From positions 248,001-312,000 of the forward strand of contig NZ_PRDM01000001.1 in NCBI RefSeq assembly GCF_015182285.1: a DNA stretch of 64,000 nucleotides, given 5' to 3'. The first letter of the stretch is position 1; each line of letters starts with the position of its first letter. The notes beneath the pieces were generated by a model. That model was not told the DNA's origin. It saw only the letters and a program-made list of their open reading frames with translations, and searched no databases. Positions 43,970-53,141 of the stretch are shown one piece after another. This DNA is from Flavobacterium hungaricum (lineage in GTDB: Bacteria; Bacteroidota; Bacteroidia; Flavobacteriales; Flavobacteriaceae). The translations under genes and the position numbers were made by a program.

Positions 43970-44509
43970 TTGCAGGTCTTTGGAGATTTTTTATTAAATT
44001 TAAAATAATACAACTATTAGGCATATTCAATTCTTTTCTATTTTTAAACAATCATTTTTAAGTTGTTTAAAGGTCTTTTTGTTGTTGCTTTGACAATGTG
44101 TATTAAAAATATATTTAAATCGCTTAAAATGGCTTTAAAATGAATTTTAGGAATATTTTAAAATATGCGAAGACGGTGAGATTTTTAAGTTATATTGGTG
44201 TATATTTAGATTTAAATTTATTCTAGACCAAAATGTCCGAAATAAAGCTGTGATGATAAATTAAATTATTCCGATCAAAAATGAGCGGAATATTATCTTC
44301 AGTATTACTTGCTTATACTTCCTTGCAATACTACTTATATATAGCTATCTTTTAAAACCTTTTTATAAACCCAATTTTTTTTTTTCGGGGTTTGTTTTCT
44401 ATCTTATGGGTGGAGTAAAGGTAAGGGGTTGATAATTAATAAATTACAAACCACTTCCTTAAAAGTATTTTTCTTACAAAAAACGAGTAAAATTTAGTGT
44501 AAAATAATT
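43970..44509. other. gene-free AT-rich DNA within the island
   Basis: No ORF with coding character and no repeat beyond the hairpin at its left. The T-run at 44381-44390 is followed by CGGGG. Possibly decayed DNA or unrecognised non-coding RNA. Confidence 0.35.
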
Positions 44510-44761
44510 TCAGATTTTATCAAAATCAAATAATTTTTTTGCATCAACTCCAAGTGCTAGAGATAGCTTAATGATAGTAGAGAGAGTGACATTTGTTCGA
44601 GCATTTTCTATTCTAGAAATAGTTGTCTTATCAACAAAGGATGCTGAATCTATGTTATTCATAGTTGTGGCGAGGTCTAATTGTGTTAACCCTTTTGACT
44701 CCCGTATCCTTTTTATATTGAGCCCAAATTCTTTTTTCGTTTTTGACAGATCTATTGACAT
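44510..44761 (-). CDS. XRE-family HTH regulator
   Basis: 83 aa, one Cro/C1-type HTH: FGLNIKRIRESKGLTQLDLATTM, then DKTTISRIENARTNVTLSTIIKLSLALGVDAKKLFDFD. It has no extra domain. Such single-domain proteins often control mobile-element or defence genes. It is divergent from the small secreted protein gene and lies within the island between the two recombinases. Confidence 0.9.
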   Translation of the reverse strand: MSIDLSKTKKEFGLNIKRIRESKGLTQLDLATTMNNIDSASFVDKTTISRIENARTNVTLSTIIKLSLALGVDAKKLFDFDKI

Positions 44762-44873
44762 AAAGTCAATATTAATTGTTATTTTCGCTGTCTAGGTAAA
44801 CATATGTGTCAACATTGTAACTGACTAATGTTTGAACAAATAACTTTAATACTTAATATTTACGATCAAAAAG

Positions 44874-45320
44874 ATGAAAAAACTATTTACTTTTTTAATG
44901 ATATGTTTCATGTCAACAACTGCAATTTCACAAATAAGCGAAGTTCCTAAACCATTAAAGCAAACAAAAGTTGGTTCTTTTGGTGCAATTTTAATTAGTT
45001 GTGATAGATTTGAGAATATCTCTATTTTCCAATTTGACGACTCTAAGTATCAGCAGATTAAAGTGCCTGTTTTTTTTAATTTAACTAATTCAGAATATGA
45101 AGAATTATATCAAGCTCTATCTGATAAATTTTCTAAAGAACAGTTTAGTGAAGATGAGAACATGATAATGACTACAAAGGACAATACTAAGATTATCTTT
45201 AGATTTACAAAATTAATGGGAACAAAATCGGTAAAATTTGGTGTCGAGAAAAATGGAATATACGCAATGGGTTATTATCTGACTCAAAAACAAGTAAAAA
45301 AATTATTTGATAAGGTTTAA
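44874..45320 (+). CDS. small secreted protein of unknown function
   Basis: 148 aa with a clear signal peptide (MKKLFTFLMICFMSTTAISQ). The mature part is mixed alpha/beta with no Cys pairs (GSFGAILISCDRFENISIFQF; YYLTQKQVKKLFDKV). No family recognised. It is the only apparent exported product of the island and has its own terminator. Confidence 0.65.
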   Translation: MKKLFTFLMICFMSTTAISQISEVPKPLKQTKVGSFGAILISCDRFENISIFQFDDSKYQQIKVPVFFNLTNSEYEELYQALSDKFSKEQFSEDENMIMTTKDNTKIIFRFTKLMGTKSVKFGVEKNGIYAMGYYLTQKQVKKLFDKV

Positions 45321-45342
45321 ATTTACAGGATTTTAAAGTTTT

Positions 45343-45371
45343 AAAGGACATTTTTTAATGTCCTTTTTTAT
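45343..45371. terminator. terminator between the secreted protein gene and the integrase gene
   Basis: A 10-bp stem AAAGGACATT/AATGTCCTTT with a four-T loop followed by T-rich DNA. It lies downstream of the secreted protein gene and of the convergent integrase gene. Confidence 0.85.
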
Positions 45372-45500
45372 TTGTGTTAAGTCTGAACAATAAATAGAGT
45401 TATTACTTTCAATTATGCAATTTTACCTATTGTATGTATTTTTAAGGTTTTTCTTAATGGCTTGTTTATTAATTGTTTGTGTTTTTTAAAAGCTTTTTTG

Positions 45501-47000
45501 TTAATATGGGTTTAAGTAATTTTCAATTAATTCTTGAAGGTTAGAATCATCATCATAAATAACACGGGGTTTGAAAGGAACTGTCTTTCCAAATTTTTTC
45601 AAATGATTTCTATAGAGTTGAAGGTCATGTCCACGATAAATTTCAAAGTAAAACATTGAAAAACCTTTTAAATGGACAGTGCAGAATTTCTCATCTACTA
45701 TTATGTCTTCCATGATAGGTAAAATCTGACTTTTGAAAATTTCCAAATTATCGCTGTAGTGAAAAATTTCATTTTCTAAACCTATGTGAATAGAGTTATT
45801 GGCTTCGGTAAGCTTTGAATTGTTTTCACTCAATTTCAATATCTCACTATTATATCTCGATAATGCCTCATCAAATTGAGCTTCTTCTATTAGTTCAGCA
45901 GTAAATAAATCATAGTTTTTTTGTGACATTTTTTTAAGTTGCGAGATACGAACTTTGTTGATCTCAATAGTGGCTTCGTTAACTTTAATTTGATTATTAA
46001 ATTTAGCTCGTTCTTGCTTGTCTTGAGATCTTTTTGCTATGTGTTCAAGCCAATCTTTAATTTCAGATATTAAGTAGGCCCTATTTACACTCTTTACTCC
46101 GCATGAAGCACTACATTTATATAAATCGGTTCTGTTTTTGTCATTAATAGTCTGAATGAATGTTGCTTTGCACTGGCAAAATATAAATGATGCGAACGGG
46201 TTGATATGTTTAGCTTCAGAAACAAATCTAAATCTCTCCTTGATAAATGTTTGGGCACGATCAAATACGTCTTCACTAACAATTGCGGGAGCAGGAATAA
46301 TTAAATCAAGGTATCGTCTCTGACCTTTATAAAATGGATTTGTTACAATTGAATGAACAGATGCGCTAGACCACTTTCTTTGGTCTTTATAGTTTTCGTT
46401 TAAGTAATTTGCAATTTTTCGACAACCTAAGCCTTGCAGGAGCATATCGTACATTTTTCTAACTACTACAGCCTTTTCTTCATTTATCACTGGATAACCA
46501 TCTTTTTTATCGTATGCATATAGCATCCCATGGTAGGATTTTCCTTTTAAAGCTTCTGACTGTCTTCCAGATTTTATACGATAGCCTAATGTTTCAGATT
46601 CCTGCGTTGCTATAGAAGATAACAATCCTACCATCATCTGAACAAGATAGTTTACACTGCCATCTGCATTAAGCGTTGATAATTTCTCTTTATGAATATG
46701 AATATTTATTCTTTTATTGCTACAATCGTCAATAAAATTTACTGTTTGTATATATTGTCGACTTATTCTACTTAATTCCGATACAAGAACATGATTGATT
46801 TTATTTTTGTTGATGTATTCAATCATTAAGTTAAAATTTTCTCTATCATTAAAGCCTTTTTTGTATCCACTTATACTATCTGAAAATATATTAACGACCT
46901 TTAATCCAAGTTCTTTAGAATATTTTTTTAAGTCTAAAATTTGACGATCGCTATTTTGATCTTTAGTACTTACTCTTACGTATATAACGGCTTCTTCCAT
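45501..47000 (-). CDS. large serine recombinase (integrase of the island)
   Basis: 499 aa. N-terminal resolvase domain: [19 protein letters not shown] (nucleophile S11), [34 protein letters not shown]. The Recombinase domain follows ([23 protein letters not shown]...[23 protein letters not shown]). Then come a zinc-ribbon-like segment ([12 protein letters not shown]...[10 protein letters not shown]), a long coiled coil (about 330-400) and a C-terminal tail. This is the layout of phage-type large serine integrases that recombine attP with attB. The start lies 54 bases from the right island junction, as expected. A -7 box is at 47016-47023. Confidence 0.93.
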   Translation of the reverse strand: MEEAVIYVRVSTKDQNSDRQILDLKKYSKELGLKVVNIFSDSISGYKKGFNDRENFNLMIEYINKNKINHVLVSELSRISRQYIQTVNFIDDCSNKRINIHIHKEKLSTLNADGSVNYLVQMMVGLLSSIATQESETLGYRIKSGRQSEALKGKSYHGMLYAYDKKDGYPVINEEKAVVVRKMYDMLLQGLGCRKIANYLNENYKDQRKWSSASVHSIVTNPFYKGQRRYLDLIIPAPAIVSEDVFDRAQTFIKERFRFVSEAKHINPFASFIFCQCKATFIQTINDKNRTDLYKCSASCGVKSVNRAYLISEIKDWLEHIAKRSQDKQERAKFNNQIKVNEATIEINKVRISQLKKMSQKNYDLFTAELIEEAQFDEALSRYNSEILKLSENNSKLTEANNSIHIGLENEIFHYSDNLEIFKSQILPIMEDIIVDEKFCTVHLKGFSMFYFEIYRGHDLQLYRNHLKKFGKTVPFKPRVIYDDDSNLQELIENYLNPY

Positions 47001-47015
47001 TTCATTTTTTTTTTA

Positions 47016-47023
47016 CAAAGATA
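47016..47023 (-). promoter_or_regulatory. -7 box for the integrase gene
   Basis: Reads TATCTTTG on the minus strand (TAnnTTTG), 16 bases upstream of the ATG at 47000, between the gene and attR. Excision would leave it next to attP. Confidence 0.45.
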
Positions 47024-47031
47024 AATTTAAA

Positions 47032-47049
47032 CTGCTATAATCGAAATAA
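47032..47049 (-). repeat. right arm of the island's attP inverted repeat
   Basis: The reverse complement TTATTTCGATTATAGCAG matches the left arm at 37963-37980 in 15 of 18 bases; it lies four bases inside the core. Confidence 0.75.
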
Positions 47050-47053
47050 CAAG

Positions 47054-47060
47054 TTAAAAG
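47054..47060 (+). other. attR core (7-bp direct repeat TTAAAAG)
   Basis: The second copy of the core found at 37951-37957. The yifB reading frame resumes here as Leu-Lys-Val-Ser. Confidence 0.85.
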
Positions 47061-47167
47061 TTTCCAGAACTATAGCCGATTTAGATCATTCAGAAAATAT
47101 TGTTTCGTCGCATATTGCAGAAGCCATTCAATATAGAAGTCTGGATCGTGAAGGATGGCTGGGGTAG
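47054..47167 (+). pseudogene. yifB: displaced 3' end of yifB/comM
   Basis: In frame from TTA at 47054 it reads [20 protein letters not shown], then [17 protein letters not shown] and TAG at 47165. This is the conserved ending of YifB/ComM proteins (RTIADL...HIAEAIQYR). It has no start of its own. Removing the island would fuse it precisely to codon 476 of the 36,529 ORF. Confidence 0.93.
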
Positions 47168-47219
47168 TTTCTTAATTTTAGATTTTAGAGTGTAGATTGA
47201 AGGAAAGGTTGAAAAAAAA

Positions 47220-47663
47220 TTATGCTTCAGAATGTATTTGAAGCATCCATTGCATGGTTTTTAGTTTATCCAATTCGATTTCGGATAAAGGGGTACTTTC
47301 AACTTTTGAAAATGCTTTTTTTACTTTTTCAATTCCGTAATTGTCTTTAAACCAGAAAGGAAGCTCTTCAATACTTTTATTCCAGTTTTTTAAAACCCGA
47401 TTCAATAAGAACTCCATGTTTTCTTCTGTTTTGGGTTTTATACTTTTTAGAATCATTCCTGCATATTTTTGATCAATATAAATCGAATCAAGTCTATTTT
47501 CATTTTCAAAAACCTTAAGAATGCCTTCAATAATTAAATCATGTTTTACTTTTGATAAAATTTGAATTAATTGTCTAATTCTTAAGTCACCTACTTTATC
47601 AGTGATGGCGACGGCTTCATAAATCTCATTTTGAATAATATCAGGGTTATCAGGAAACTTCAT
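47220..47663 (-). CDS. protein of unknown function coupled to an esterase gene
   Basis: 147 aa from the ATG at 47663, one base after the esterase stop (TAAAATG); longer upstream starts would lie inside the esterase gene. Helical, soluble: DIIQNEIYEAVAITDKVGDLRIRQLIQILSKVKHDLIIEGIL, which looks like HEAT-like or immunity-type helices, and a late WFKDNYGIEKVKKAFSKVE. No family assigned. It is almost certainly co-transcribed with the upstream esterase. Confidence 0.65.
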   Translation of the reverse strand: MKFPDNPDIIQNEIYEAVAITDKVGDLRIRQLIQILSKVKHDLIIEGILKVFENENRLDSIYIDQKYAGMILKSIKPKTEENMEFLLNRVLKNWNKSIEELPFWFKDNYGIEKVKKAFSKVESTPLSEIELDKLKTMQWMLQIHSEA

Positions 47664-47664
47664 T

Positions 47665-48534
47665 TTATTTTTTGATTTGGGGATAAAAGAATTTAAAAGA
47701 ATTCGCAACCGCCGGATGCAGAATCGTTCCGTGATTTTCTTCGGGGAAATAATCAAAATGTACTTTGATGTTCTTACTTTTAGAAGCTTTTATTTTTTCT
47801 GCTAATAAATTGGCATCAACTTCCATTACACGCGGAATTTCAGTTGGTGTTAATCCTTCTTTACCAACAGCGATATAGATTTCTGTTGGCTGCGAGAAAT
47901 TTTCCTGAAGCATTTTAGAATCGAGATTTAATAAAGAACCATTGTCCCACCACAAACTCGGACTTACAATAACGTATTTATTAAAAAGAAATGGTTTTTT
48001 AAGTAAGATTTCAGTTTCTAATAATCCTCCCAACGATTGTCCGATAATCGTTTTAGATTCCGATGTCTTGTATTTTTTAGCTATAAAAGGCTGTAATTCT
48101 TTTTCGATAAAAGCAATAAATTGATCAGAATGTCCGGTAGTCGGAAAACGGGTTTTATCATTTTGAATCGTTGTTGGAAAAGTAAAATCTCTTTTTCTGT
48201 CGACTGTAGCGATTCCCACCACAATCGATTTTGGAACCTGATTGATCCATTCAAAACTATTAAACTGAACTAAACCCGCGATATGAATAAAATCTTCGTC
48301 GGCAGAACCGTCTAATAAATAAATTACGGGATATTTTGCAGCGTCTTCAGTTTTGTAACCTTCAGGAAGATAAATGTTTAAAATTCTGTTTTCTCCTAAT
48401 TCTTTCGATTGAATTTCTTCAATAACGCCTAAAACAAAAGGTTTGGAAGTTTCTGTAGATTTAGTTTTGTTTTTTTGACTGAATAATAAAGTCGAAGTAA
48501 ATAATAAAAAAGCCAGAGCAAAAAATTTATTCAT
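47665..48534 (-). CDS. secreted alpha/beta-hydrolase (esterase D/IroE-like)
   Basis: 289 aa with a signal peptide (MNKFFALAFLLFTSTLLFSQ). PF00756-type features: NIYLPEGYKTEDAAKYPVIYLLDG, nucleophile elbow TIIGQSLGGLLETEIL, ISPSLWW-like VIVSPSLWWDNGSLL, and a catalytic His in FPEENHGTILHP. Relatives cleave siderophore esters or other acyl substrates; the S-P-S-L-W-W block is typical of IroE/Fes-like proteins. Substrate not determined. A box TAAATTTG lies 38 bases upstream. Confidence 0.85.
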   Translation of the reverse strand: MNKFFALAFLLFTSTLLFSQKNKTKSTETSKPFVLGVIEEIQSKELGENRILNIYLPEGYKTEDAAKYPVIYLLDGSADEDFIHIAGLVQFNSFEWINQVPKSIVVGIATVDRKRDFTFPTTIQNDKTRFPTTGHSDQFIAFIEKELQPFIAKKYKTSESKTIIGQSLGGLLETEILLKKPFLFNKYVIVSPSLWWDNGSLLNLDSKMLQENFSQPTEIYIAVGKEGLTPTEIPRVMEVDANLLAEKIKASKSKNIKVHFDYFPEENHGTILHPAVANSFKFFYPQIKK

Positions 48535-48571
48535 GTAACTGTAGTAAAAATGATTTCAAGAAACGAAAATA

Positions 48572-48579
48572 CAAATTTA
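48572..48579 (-). promoter_or_regulatory. -7 box for the esterase operon
   Basis: TAAATTTG on the minus strand, 38 bases before the ATG at 48534. Confidence 0.45.
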
Positions 48580-48623
48580 ATACGAGTCACTTTTTTTTGC
48601 ACTGGCCTTTTTTAGTAAAGCAA

Positions 48624-49127
48624 TTATTTCGTTCTTTCTTCAAAAATTTTATCCAAACCTTCCATTGCAATTGTAAATCCTTCTTTAAAGCCCATTTGGA
48701 TGATCATTTCCAAATCAGAAAGTTTTTCATGTTTGATTTGAACATCGACAAACGTGTTTCCGTTTTGCTCAGAAAAATTTACATTCCAATCTGAACGCGG
48801 GAATTCGGTGTTTAAATTTCCTTCGCTGTCGCTAAAAGCATCCAGATATTTAAAGTTCGTTGTAGGCGTAATCGATTTAAAATCGGCTATTGCCCAATGT
48901 TCTTCGCCTTCAGGACCAACCATTGCATACAATCTTCGTCCGCCTTCTTTAAAATCCATACTTTTGGTTCGAGATTTCCACGGAGCAGGCGCCCACCAAA
49001 GATCCAAAATCTTAGGCTCCGTCCAAGCCGACCAAACTGCCGAAAGATCGGCCTTAAATTCGCGTTTTACGTGTACCGTATTCGTTTCTTTGTTTACGGT
49101 AAAATCCATTAAAAGATTATTTTTCAT
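48624..49127 (-). CDS. SRPBCC/AHSA1-domain protein (second of a tandem pair)
   Basis: 167 aa, one START/Bet-v1-like domain of the AHSA1 type: VKREFKADLSAVWSAWTEPKILDLWWAPAPWKS, EGGRRLYAMVGPEGEEHWA, and the C-terminal amphipathic helix MGFKEGFTIAMEGLDKIFEE. Such proteins bind hydrophobic ligands or act as chaperone co-factors, and in Bacteroidota are often controlled by a small ArsR regulator. About half of its residues match the neighbouring paralogue at 49158-49661 by eye. Confidence 0.92.
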   Translation of the reverse strand: MKNNLLMDFTVNKETNTVHVKREFKADLSAVWSAWTEPKILDLWWAPAPWKSRTKSMDFKEGGRRLYAMVGPEGEEHWAIADFKSITPTTNFKYLDAFSDSEGNLNTEFPRSDWNVNFSEQNGNTFVDVQIKHEKLSDLEMIIQMGFKEGFTIAMEGLDKIFEERTK

Positions 49128-49157
49128 AGTCTTGATATTTTAGATTCGTTACTAAAT

Positions 49158-49661
49158 TTAACTCTTTTGATCTTCAAAAATTTTATCCAAAGTTTTCATC
49201 GTGGCCGTAATTCCTTCTTTGAAGCCCATTTCGATTATTTTTTCCAATTCTTCCAGACTGTCACGTTTAATTGCGATATCCACAACAGTCAAATCACCTT
49301 TTTCAGTAAAATGGATATCCCAATAAGAACTTCCTAATTCAGTATTCGGATTTCCCTCGGCATCGCAAAAAGTAGACGAATGTTTGAAGTTTGTTTTTGG
49401 CGAAATCGAACTATAAGCAAAGATACTCCAGCGTTTTTGGCCGTCTGGAGCAACCATGGCATAAAACCTTTTGCCTCCTTCCTTAAATTCCATTACAGTA
49501 GTTTCCGATTTAAACGGAGCCGGCGCCCACCATTGATCCAGAATGTCGGCTTCGGTCCATGCTGACCAAACATCTGAAAGCGGTGCATTAAACTCACGCT
49601 TAATATTTACCGTTTTATTTTCTTTATCAACCGAAAAATTCATTAAAAGATTACTTTCCAT
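49158..49661 (-). CDS. SRPBCC/AHSA1-domain protein (first of a tandem pair)
   Basis: 167 aa with the same start ([10 protein letters not shown]) and domain layout as its paralogue: [72 protein letters not shown]. It overlaps the end of the ArsR-type regulator by 11 bases, forming an ArsR-SRPBCC-SRPBCC operon. The equal lengths and alignment show a local gene duplication. Confidence 0.92.
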   Translation of the reverse strand: MESNLLMNFSVDKENKTVNIKREFNAPLSDVWSAWTEADILDQWWAPAPFKSETTVMEFKEGGKRFYAMVAPDGQKRWSIFAYSSISPKTNFKHSSTFCDAEGNPNTELGSSYWDIHFTEKGDLTVVDIAIKRDSLEELEKIIEMGFKEGITATMKTLDKIFEDQKS

Positions 49662-49977
49662 TTTCTTTAGATTTTAAGTTTAGTAATACCTGATCCAACT
49701 GGTCAAAACGTTTTTCCCAAATTTGTTTAAATTGTTCCAGCCAGTGATCAATTTCTTTCATTTTATCAATTTTTAATTGGTAATAAATCTCTCTTCCCAT
49801 TTTTTTTTCTTCCAGCAGATCACATTCACTCAAAATTTTAATATGCTTAGAAACCGCTTGTCTTGTAGTATCAAATTTTTCTGCAATCGCATTTGGTGTC
49901 AAGGCACTTGACGAAATCAATACCAAAATCGCTCTGCGGGTCGGGTCGGCAATGGCCTGAAAAATATCTCGTTTCAT
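49651..49977 (-). CDS. ArsR-family winged-helix regulator
   Basis: 108 aa from the ATG at 49977; a longer frame to 50004 would extend into the putative operator. HTH core: [63 protein letters not shown]. It lacks the metal-binding CxC of ArsR/SmtB sensors, as usual for the SRPBCC-linked subgroup. Likely represses its own operon. Confidence 0.93.
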   Translation of the reverse strand: MKRDIFQAIADPTRRAILVLISSSALTPNAIAEKFDTTRQAVSKHIKILSECDLLEEKKMGREIYYQLKIDKMKEIDHWLEQFKQIWEKRFDQLDQVLLNLKSKENGK

Positions 49978-49996
49978 TATTAAATTAATTAAATAC

Positions 49997-50019
49997 GCAA
50001 CCAATTAGTTGCAAATATA
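49997..50019 (-). promoter_or_regulatory. -7 box and candidate operator of the ArsR-SRPBCC operon
   Basis: The minus strand has TATATTTG (50019-50012). It is immediately followed by the interrupted palindrome GCAACTAATTGGTTGC (50012-49997), which has GCAAC/GTTGC arms around AATT. Placed at the expected transcription start, the palindrome is a good candidate for autorepression by the ArsR protein. Confidence 0.55.
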
Positions 50020-50128
50020 GAAATAATTTTTGATTGCCAAAAAAAATGAGTTTAATTTTTTGATTTACAGTTGATTGTGTAGATGCGGACTAAAGTTGGA
50101 ATTTGGAATTTAAAAAGTTTGGAATTTT

Positions 50129-51292
50129 CTATAAATAGCGAATCCACCAATTCTGGTTTTGCATTTTATAGCTTCCGAACCATTGGCAGGGTTTGTAGAG
50201 AATCGTTACAACAGAAATCCAAATGATATAAACTGCCCAAAGAGGTAAACCGCTTTCTAATGCTTTTGGTCTGCCGAAAGTTCCAGAAGCAAATTCCAGC
50301 TGTTCCCAATTGAATCCTTGTAAAAACAGCATAATCAATGTTAAGATATGAATAACGTAAAAATGAACTATAAAATAGAAGAGAGGCGCTCTTCCATAAA
50401 CCATTACAGCATTTTGAATTTTTGTATGAAATTGATCTGCAAACGAAAGCAGTAAAAACATAATTCCTAAAGTAAGCAGACAGAATAAAAGCGACGGCGG
50501 ATATTTTGTTGCATTCATAAAAGACATAAAAGTAAAAAGTGAATCTTTTTGTGTTGACCACAAAGCAGGGTCTCCGTAAATGTTTATGAATCTAACAACT
50601 GAAAAAAGTAATAACGAACTTATTCCTAATTTAGTAAAAAGGCTTTTTCTTTCTTCTTTTAATAATTGAAAATAACGGCCAAATGAAAATCCAACCAACA
50701 TGATTCCGAACCACGGAATAGGAGGATAGCCCATTACAAAAACTTTTCCTGCGAAAAGTGGTATTGCAGTTGGATTAAAAAATGGAGTTAAAATATTTTT
50801 GAGTACAGAACCTTCGCTAAACGGAATAAGCGGTGTAAGATTATGAAGGAAAATAATCAGTAATCCGATAAGACCTAGGTGTTTTGGCTTTATTTTTAAC
50901 AATAAACCCAAAAGAATAAATCCGAAACCAATTGCAGCAATAACTTCGAAAAGAAGCGTATGAAATCCTATGTCAAAAAAGAGTCCGAAATTGACAACTG
51001 TAAATTCTAGAAAAATGAGCCAAAAACCTCTTTTTATTAAATGAGAACGTGTTTCGGCTATATTGTTTTTTCTTTGAAGTGAAAGATAAACAGAAGTTCC
51101 AGCCAGGAAAACAAAAATTGGTGCGCACAAATGCGTAATCAATCTTGTAAAAAATACTGCTGAAGAGGTAGTTGTTAAATCTGTTGGATTTAAGGTTATA
51201 GAATCAACATGCATTAAATCCCGAACATGATCGAGAGCCATAATAATCATCACAATTCCCCTTACGATATCAACTGAATTTTCTCTTTTCAT
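50129..51292 (-). CDS. HGSNAT/DUF1624-like membrane acyltransferase
   Basis: 387 aa, about ten membrane helices. The N-terminus RENSVDIVRGIVMIIMALDHVRDLMH is the DUF1624/HGSNAT signature (R-x-x-x-x-D-x-x-R-G with a helix H). Further motifs are RLITHLCAPIFVFLAGTSVYL and GFSFGRYFQL. Relatives transfer acetyl groups across the membrane to glycans. Substrate unknown; flanked by hypothetical genes on the same strand. Confidence 0.85.
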   Translation of the reverse strand: MKRENSVDIVRGIVMIIMALDHVRDLMHVDSITLNPTDLTTTSSAVFFTRLITHLCAPIFVFLAGTSVYLSLQRKNNIAETRSHLIKRGFWLIFLEFTVVNFGLFFDIGFHTLLFEVIAAIGFGFILLGLLLKIKPKHLGLIGLLIIFLHNLTPLIPFSEGSVLKNILTPFFNPTAIPLFAGKVFVMGYPPIPWFGIMLVGFSFGRYFQLLKEERKSLFTKLGISSLLLFSVVRFINIYGDPALWSTQKDSLFTFMSFMNATKYPPSLLFCLLTLGIMFLLLSFADQFHTKIQNAVMVYGRAPLFYFIVHFYVIHILTLIMLFLQGFNWEQLEFASGTFGRPKALESGLPLWAVYIIWISVVTILYKPCQWFGSYKMQNQNWWIRYL

Positions 51293-51364
51293 TTGTATAA
51301 TGTATTAGAAATAAGCTATTATGACTTAAAGATACTACATTATTTCAATCTATTTTTGATGCTG

Positions 51365-51757
51365 CTATTTTTCGATTTTGCTTTTAAACAAACCGATCCA
51401 AACCGTAGAGCTTAAGCTAATAAATAAAAGTAAGGCAGTAAGAAGAATAAAATCGTTATGATTTGAATTCTGGAACTTAAATAGAATAATTTCATACAAT
51501 CCATAAAACAAAAATGGTAAAGTGATCGTAATCAAAATCAATAACAAAATCCGAACAGTACGACTTTGTTTTTGCAGAAACAGCGTCAATAAAAGAGCGG
51601 TTACAATTTCATATCCTAATAAAAGATAATCCTTAATATCAAAATGTGTAGTCCAGCCTTCAAATCCATCCATCGATGCAGGAATAAAAAAAAGTAGCAT
51701 TGCCAAAATCAAAAGCAGTCGATAAATTACAAAACTGTATTTAAAAAGGTTCGTCAT
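51365..51757 (-). CDS. small membrane protein of unknown function (130 aa)
   Basis: Four predicted transmembrane helices: YSFVIYRLLLILAMLLFFIP, DYLLLGYEIVTALLLTLFL, TVRILLLILITITLPFLFYGLYE and FILLTALLLFISLSSTVWIGLF. No family recognised. It lies 5 bases after the upstream lipoprotein gene on the same strand, so likely co-transcribed. Confidence 0.65.
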   Translation of the reverse strand: MTNLFKYSFVIYRLLLILAMLLFFIPASMDGFEGWTTHFDIKDYLLLGYEIVTALLLTLFLQKQSRTVRILLLILITITLPFLFYGLYEIILFKFQNSNHNDFILLTALLLFISLSSTVWIGLFKSKIEK

Positions 51758-51762
51758 GAAAA

Positions 51763-52944
51763 TTACCTAAATCTATTTCGGATAATAATATTTTTCAATT
51801 TGGCTTTTAAATCTTCGCCTGTATCATAAACCATTTGTTCGTTATTCGGAAAAGCTACAGCGCGTTTGCCAAAATATCCCCAATAACTTTGATCGCAGGC
51901 ATTTTTGTCGCCTTTGTAAGTGGAGTAAACATTTTCAAAAACATATTCGCTGCTTACCGGAAACGTCTGCATTAACTGATTACTTTTTAAATCAATATAA
52001 TCGACTTTTGCGGTAACCAAGCAAGATTTAAATTGTCTGAATTCGTAAATATTAGCGCGGATGGTTACAAGGTTATCTACTTTCATCACATTGCCGGCAC
52101 TGTCTTTTACAGGTTTTCCTTTGCTGTCTAGAAGCGTTTTTTCGCCGTCTTTAACTTGACGTTCCTTGATGAATTCTTTCTCTTTAATTTGTTCTGGAGA
52201 AATAGCAATATCCCTAAAATTGATTACCAAGCCATAATCATAAACTACATTTTTTTGTTTCAAGCTGTGGTAAACCGTCCATTTATCGTCTAATCCGTAA
52301 GTGCTGATGTCTAGTAAATCATTCTGCAATTGTTTCGGAATAATCATTTCTGTTTCGTTTGTTGCATATACGTTTACAAAGTCAGTTCCTTTAAACAGGG
52401 CTTCATCCATCATTTTTTTAGCATTTTTATAATTTGGATTAATACTTTCCAAATAAGCCAAATCATCATAAGCTTTTCTAAAATCAAGTTTGTTTTTCGA
52501 TTTTAAAAGAACCTGTGCATTATCGTATAAATATTTAGACAAATCGTTTTTACTGCTAATGATACGATCTGTATAATTATCAAAAGGGAAAGAAGCATTT
52601 TTACCCAGTTTCAATAACGGAAGCGGTAACAACGGTCTGATTTTTTCCTGACGATTATTTAGCTGAATATAAGTATTATAAACACGCTCGTAATTAACCG
52701 GATTCTTTTCTTTTTCTAATAATTCAAGATTTCTTAAATCGCGGTCTTTGGCTTTTGCAAAAGCTTCTTCAAGCAGGTAAACATAATCTTGTTTTCCTTT
52801 AGAATCTTTTTTGGTTTTAAGACCTTCAACAGCACGGTTTATAGCACCGTCATAATCGCCGTCGCTCAGTAAAGACTGGGTAGTTTTGACACCGCAGGAA
52901 ACGGCTAGAAAGAGTATAGAGACTAGTAAAGTAATTTTTTGCAT
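51763..52944 (-). CDS. lipoprotein of unknown function with TPR-like N-terminus
   Basis: 393 aa; N-terminal lipobox FLAVSC (Cys about 17). The first 180 residues have helical-repeat character (SLLSDGDYDGAINRAVEGLK; DFRKAYDDLAYLESINPNYKNAKKMMDEAL), like degenerate TPRs. The C-terminal half is a beta-rich domain (TVYHSLKQKNVVYDYGLVINF; SCLVTAKVDYIDLKSNQLM). Probably envelope-located. Function unknown. Confidence 0.75.
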   Translation of the reverse strand: MQKITLLVSILFLAVSCGVKTTQSLLSDGDYDGAINRAVEGLKTKKDSKGKQDYVYLLEEAFAKAKDRDLRNLELLEKEKNPVNYERVYNTYIQLNNRQEKIRPLLPLPLLKLGKNASFPFDNYTDRIISSKNDLSKYLYDNAQVLLKSKNKLDFRKAYDDLAYLESINPNYKNAKKMMDEALFKGTDFVNVYATNETEMIIPKQLQNDLLDISTYGLDDKWTVYHSLKQKNVVYDYGLVINFRDIAISPEQIKEKEFIKERQVKDGEKTLLDSKGKPVKDSAGNVMKVDNLVTIRANIYEFRQFKSCLVTAKVDYIDLKSNQLMQTFPVSSEYVFENVYSTYKGDKNACDQSYWGYFGKRAVAFPNNEQMVYDTGEDLKAKLKNIIIRNRFR

Positions 52945-52975
52945 AGCATTCTGTTTGAAGGTGTAAATATATCTT

Positions 52976-53135
52976 TTTTAACTTTCAACAACTATGCCTT
53001 TTTTCAATTTATTTAAGGTGCAGAGACATCCATTTTCAAAACAACCTTTAGCCCCGATTTAGACTTTATCTTTTCTCTCGATTGTTATCGGGATTTGAAG
53101 ATATCGGCTGTATCGGGGCTAGAGCAGCTGTTTTG
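52976..53135 (+). repeat. direct repeat copy 1, TAGCCCCGAT family
   Basis: Starts TTTCAACAACTATGCC, contains AGCCCCGATTTAG, and ends GGCTGTATCGGGGCTAG; AGCCCCGAT and ATCGGGGCT form an inverted pair. The same order of landmarks occurs at 53831-53990, so copies flank the 53142-53762 gene. Confidence 0.75.
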
Positions 53136-53141
53136 ATTTAT

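Larger units (their letters stand above)
37958..47060. mobile_element. 9.1-kb integrative island inserted in yifB/comM
   Basis: Joining 37957 to 47061 restores a continuous yifB frame of about 511 codons, the family's normal length. The island carries a large serine integrase at its right end, a small serine resolvase, an XRE regulator, a RloA/RloB-like pair, a two-gene unknown module, a membrane protein and a secreted protein. There is no transposase and there are no conjugation genes, so it is probably a non-self-transmissible integrated element (or decayed prophage-like or mobilisable island). Confidence 0.88.

Noticed and set aside
45501..47000. Tn-type resolvase of a replicative transposon
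   Set aside because: The protein has the long Recombinase and zinc-ribbon-like domains of a large serine integrase, and no transposase or long terminal inverted repeats accompany it.
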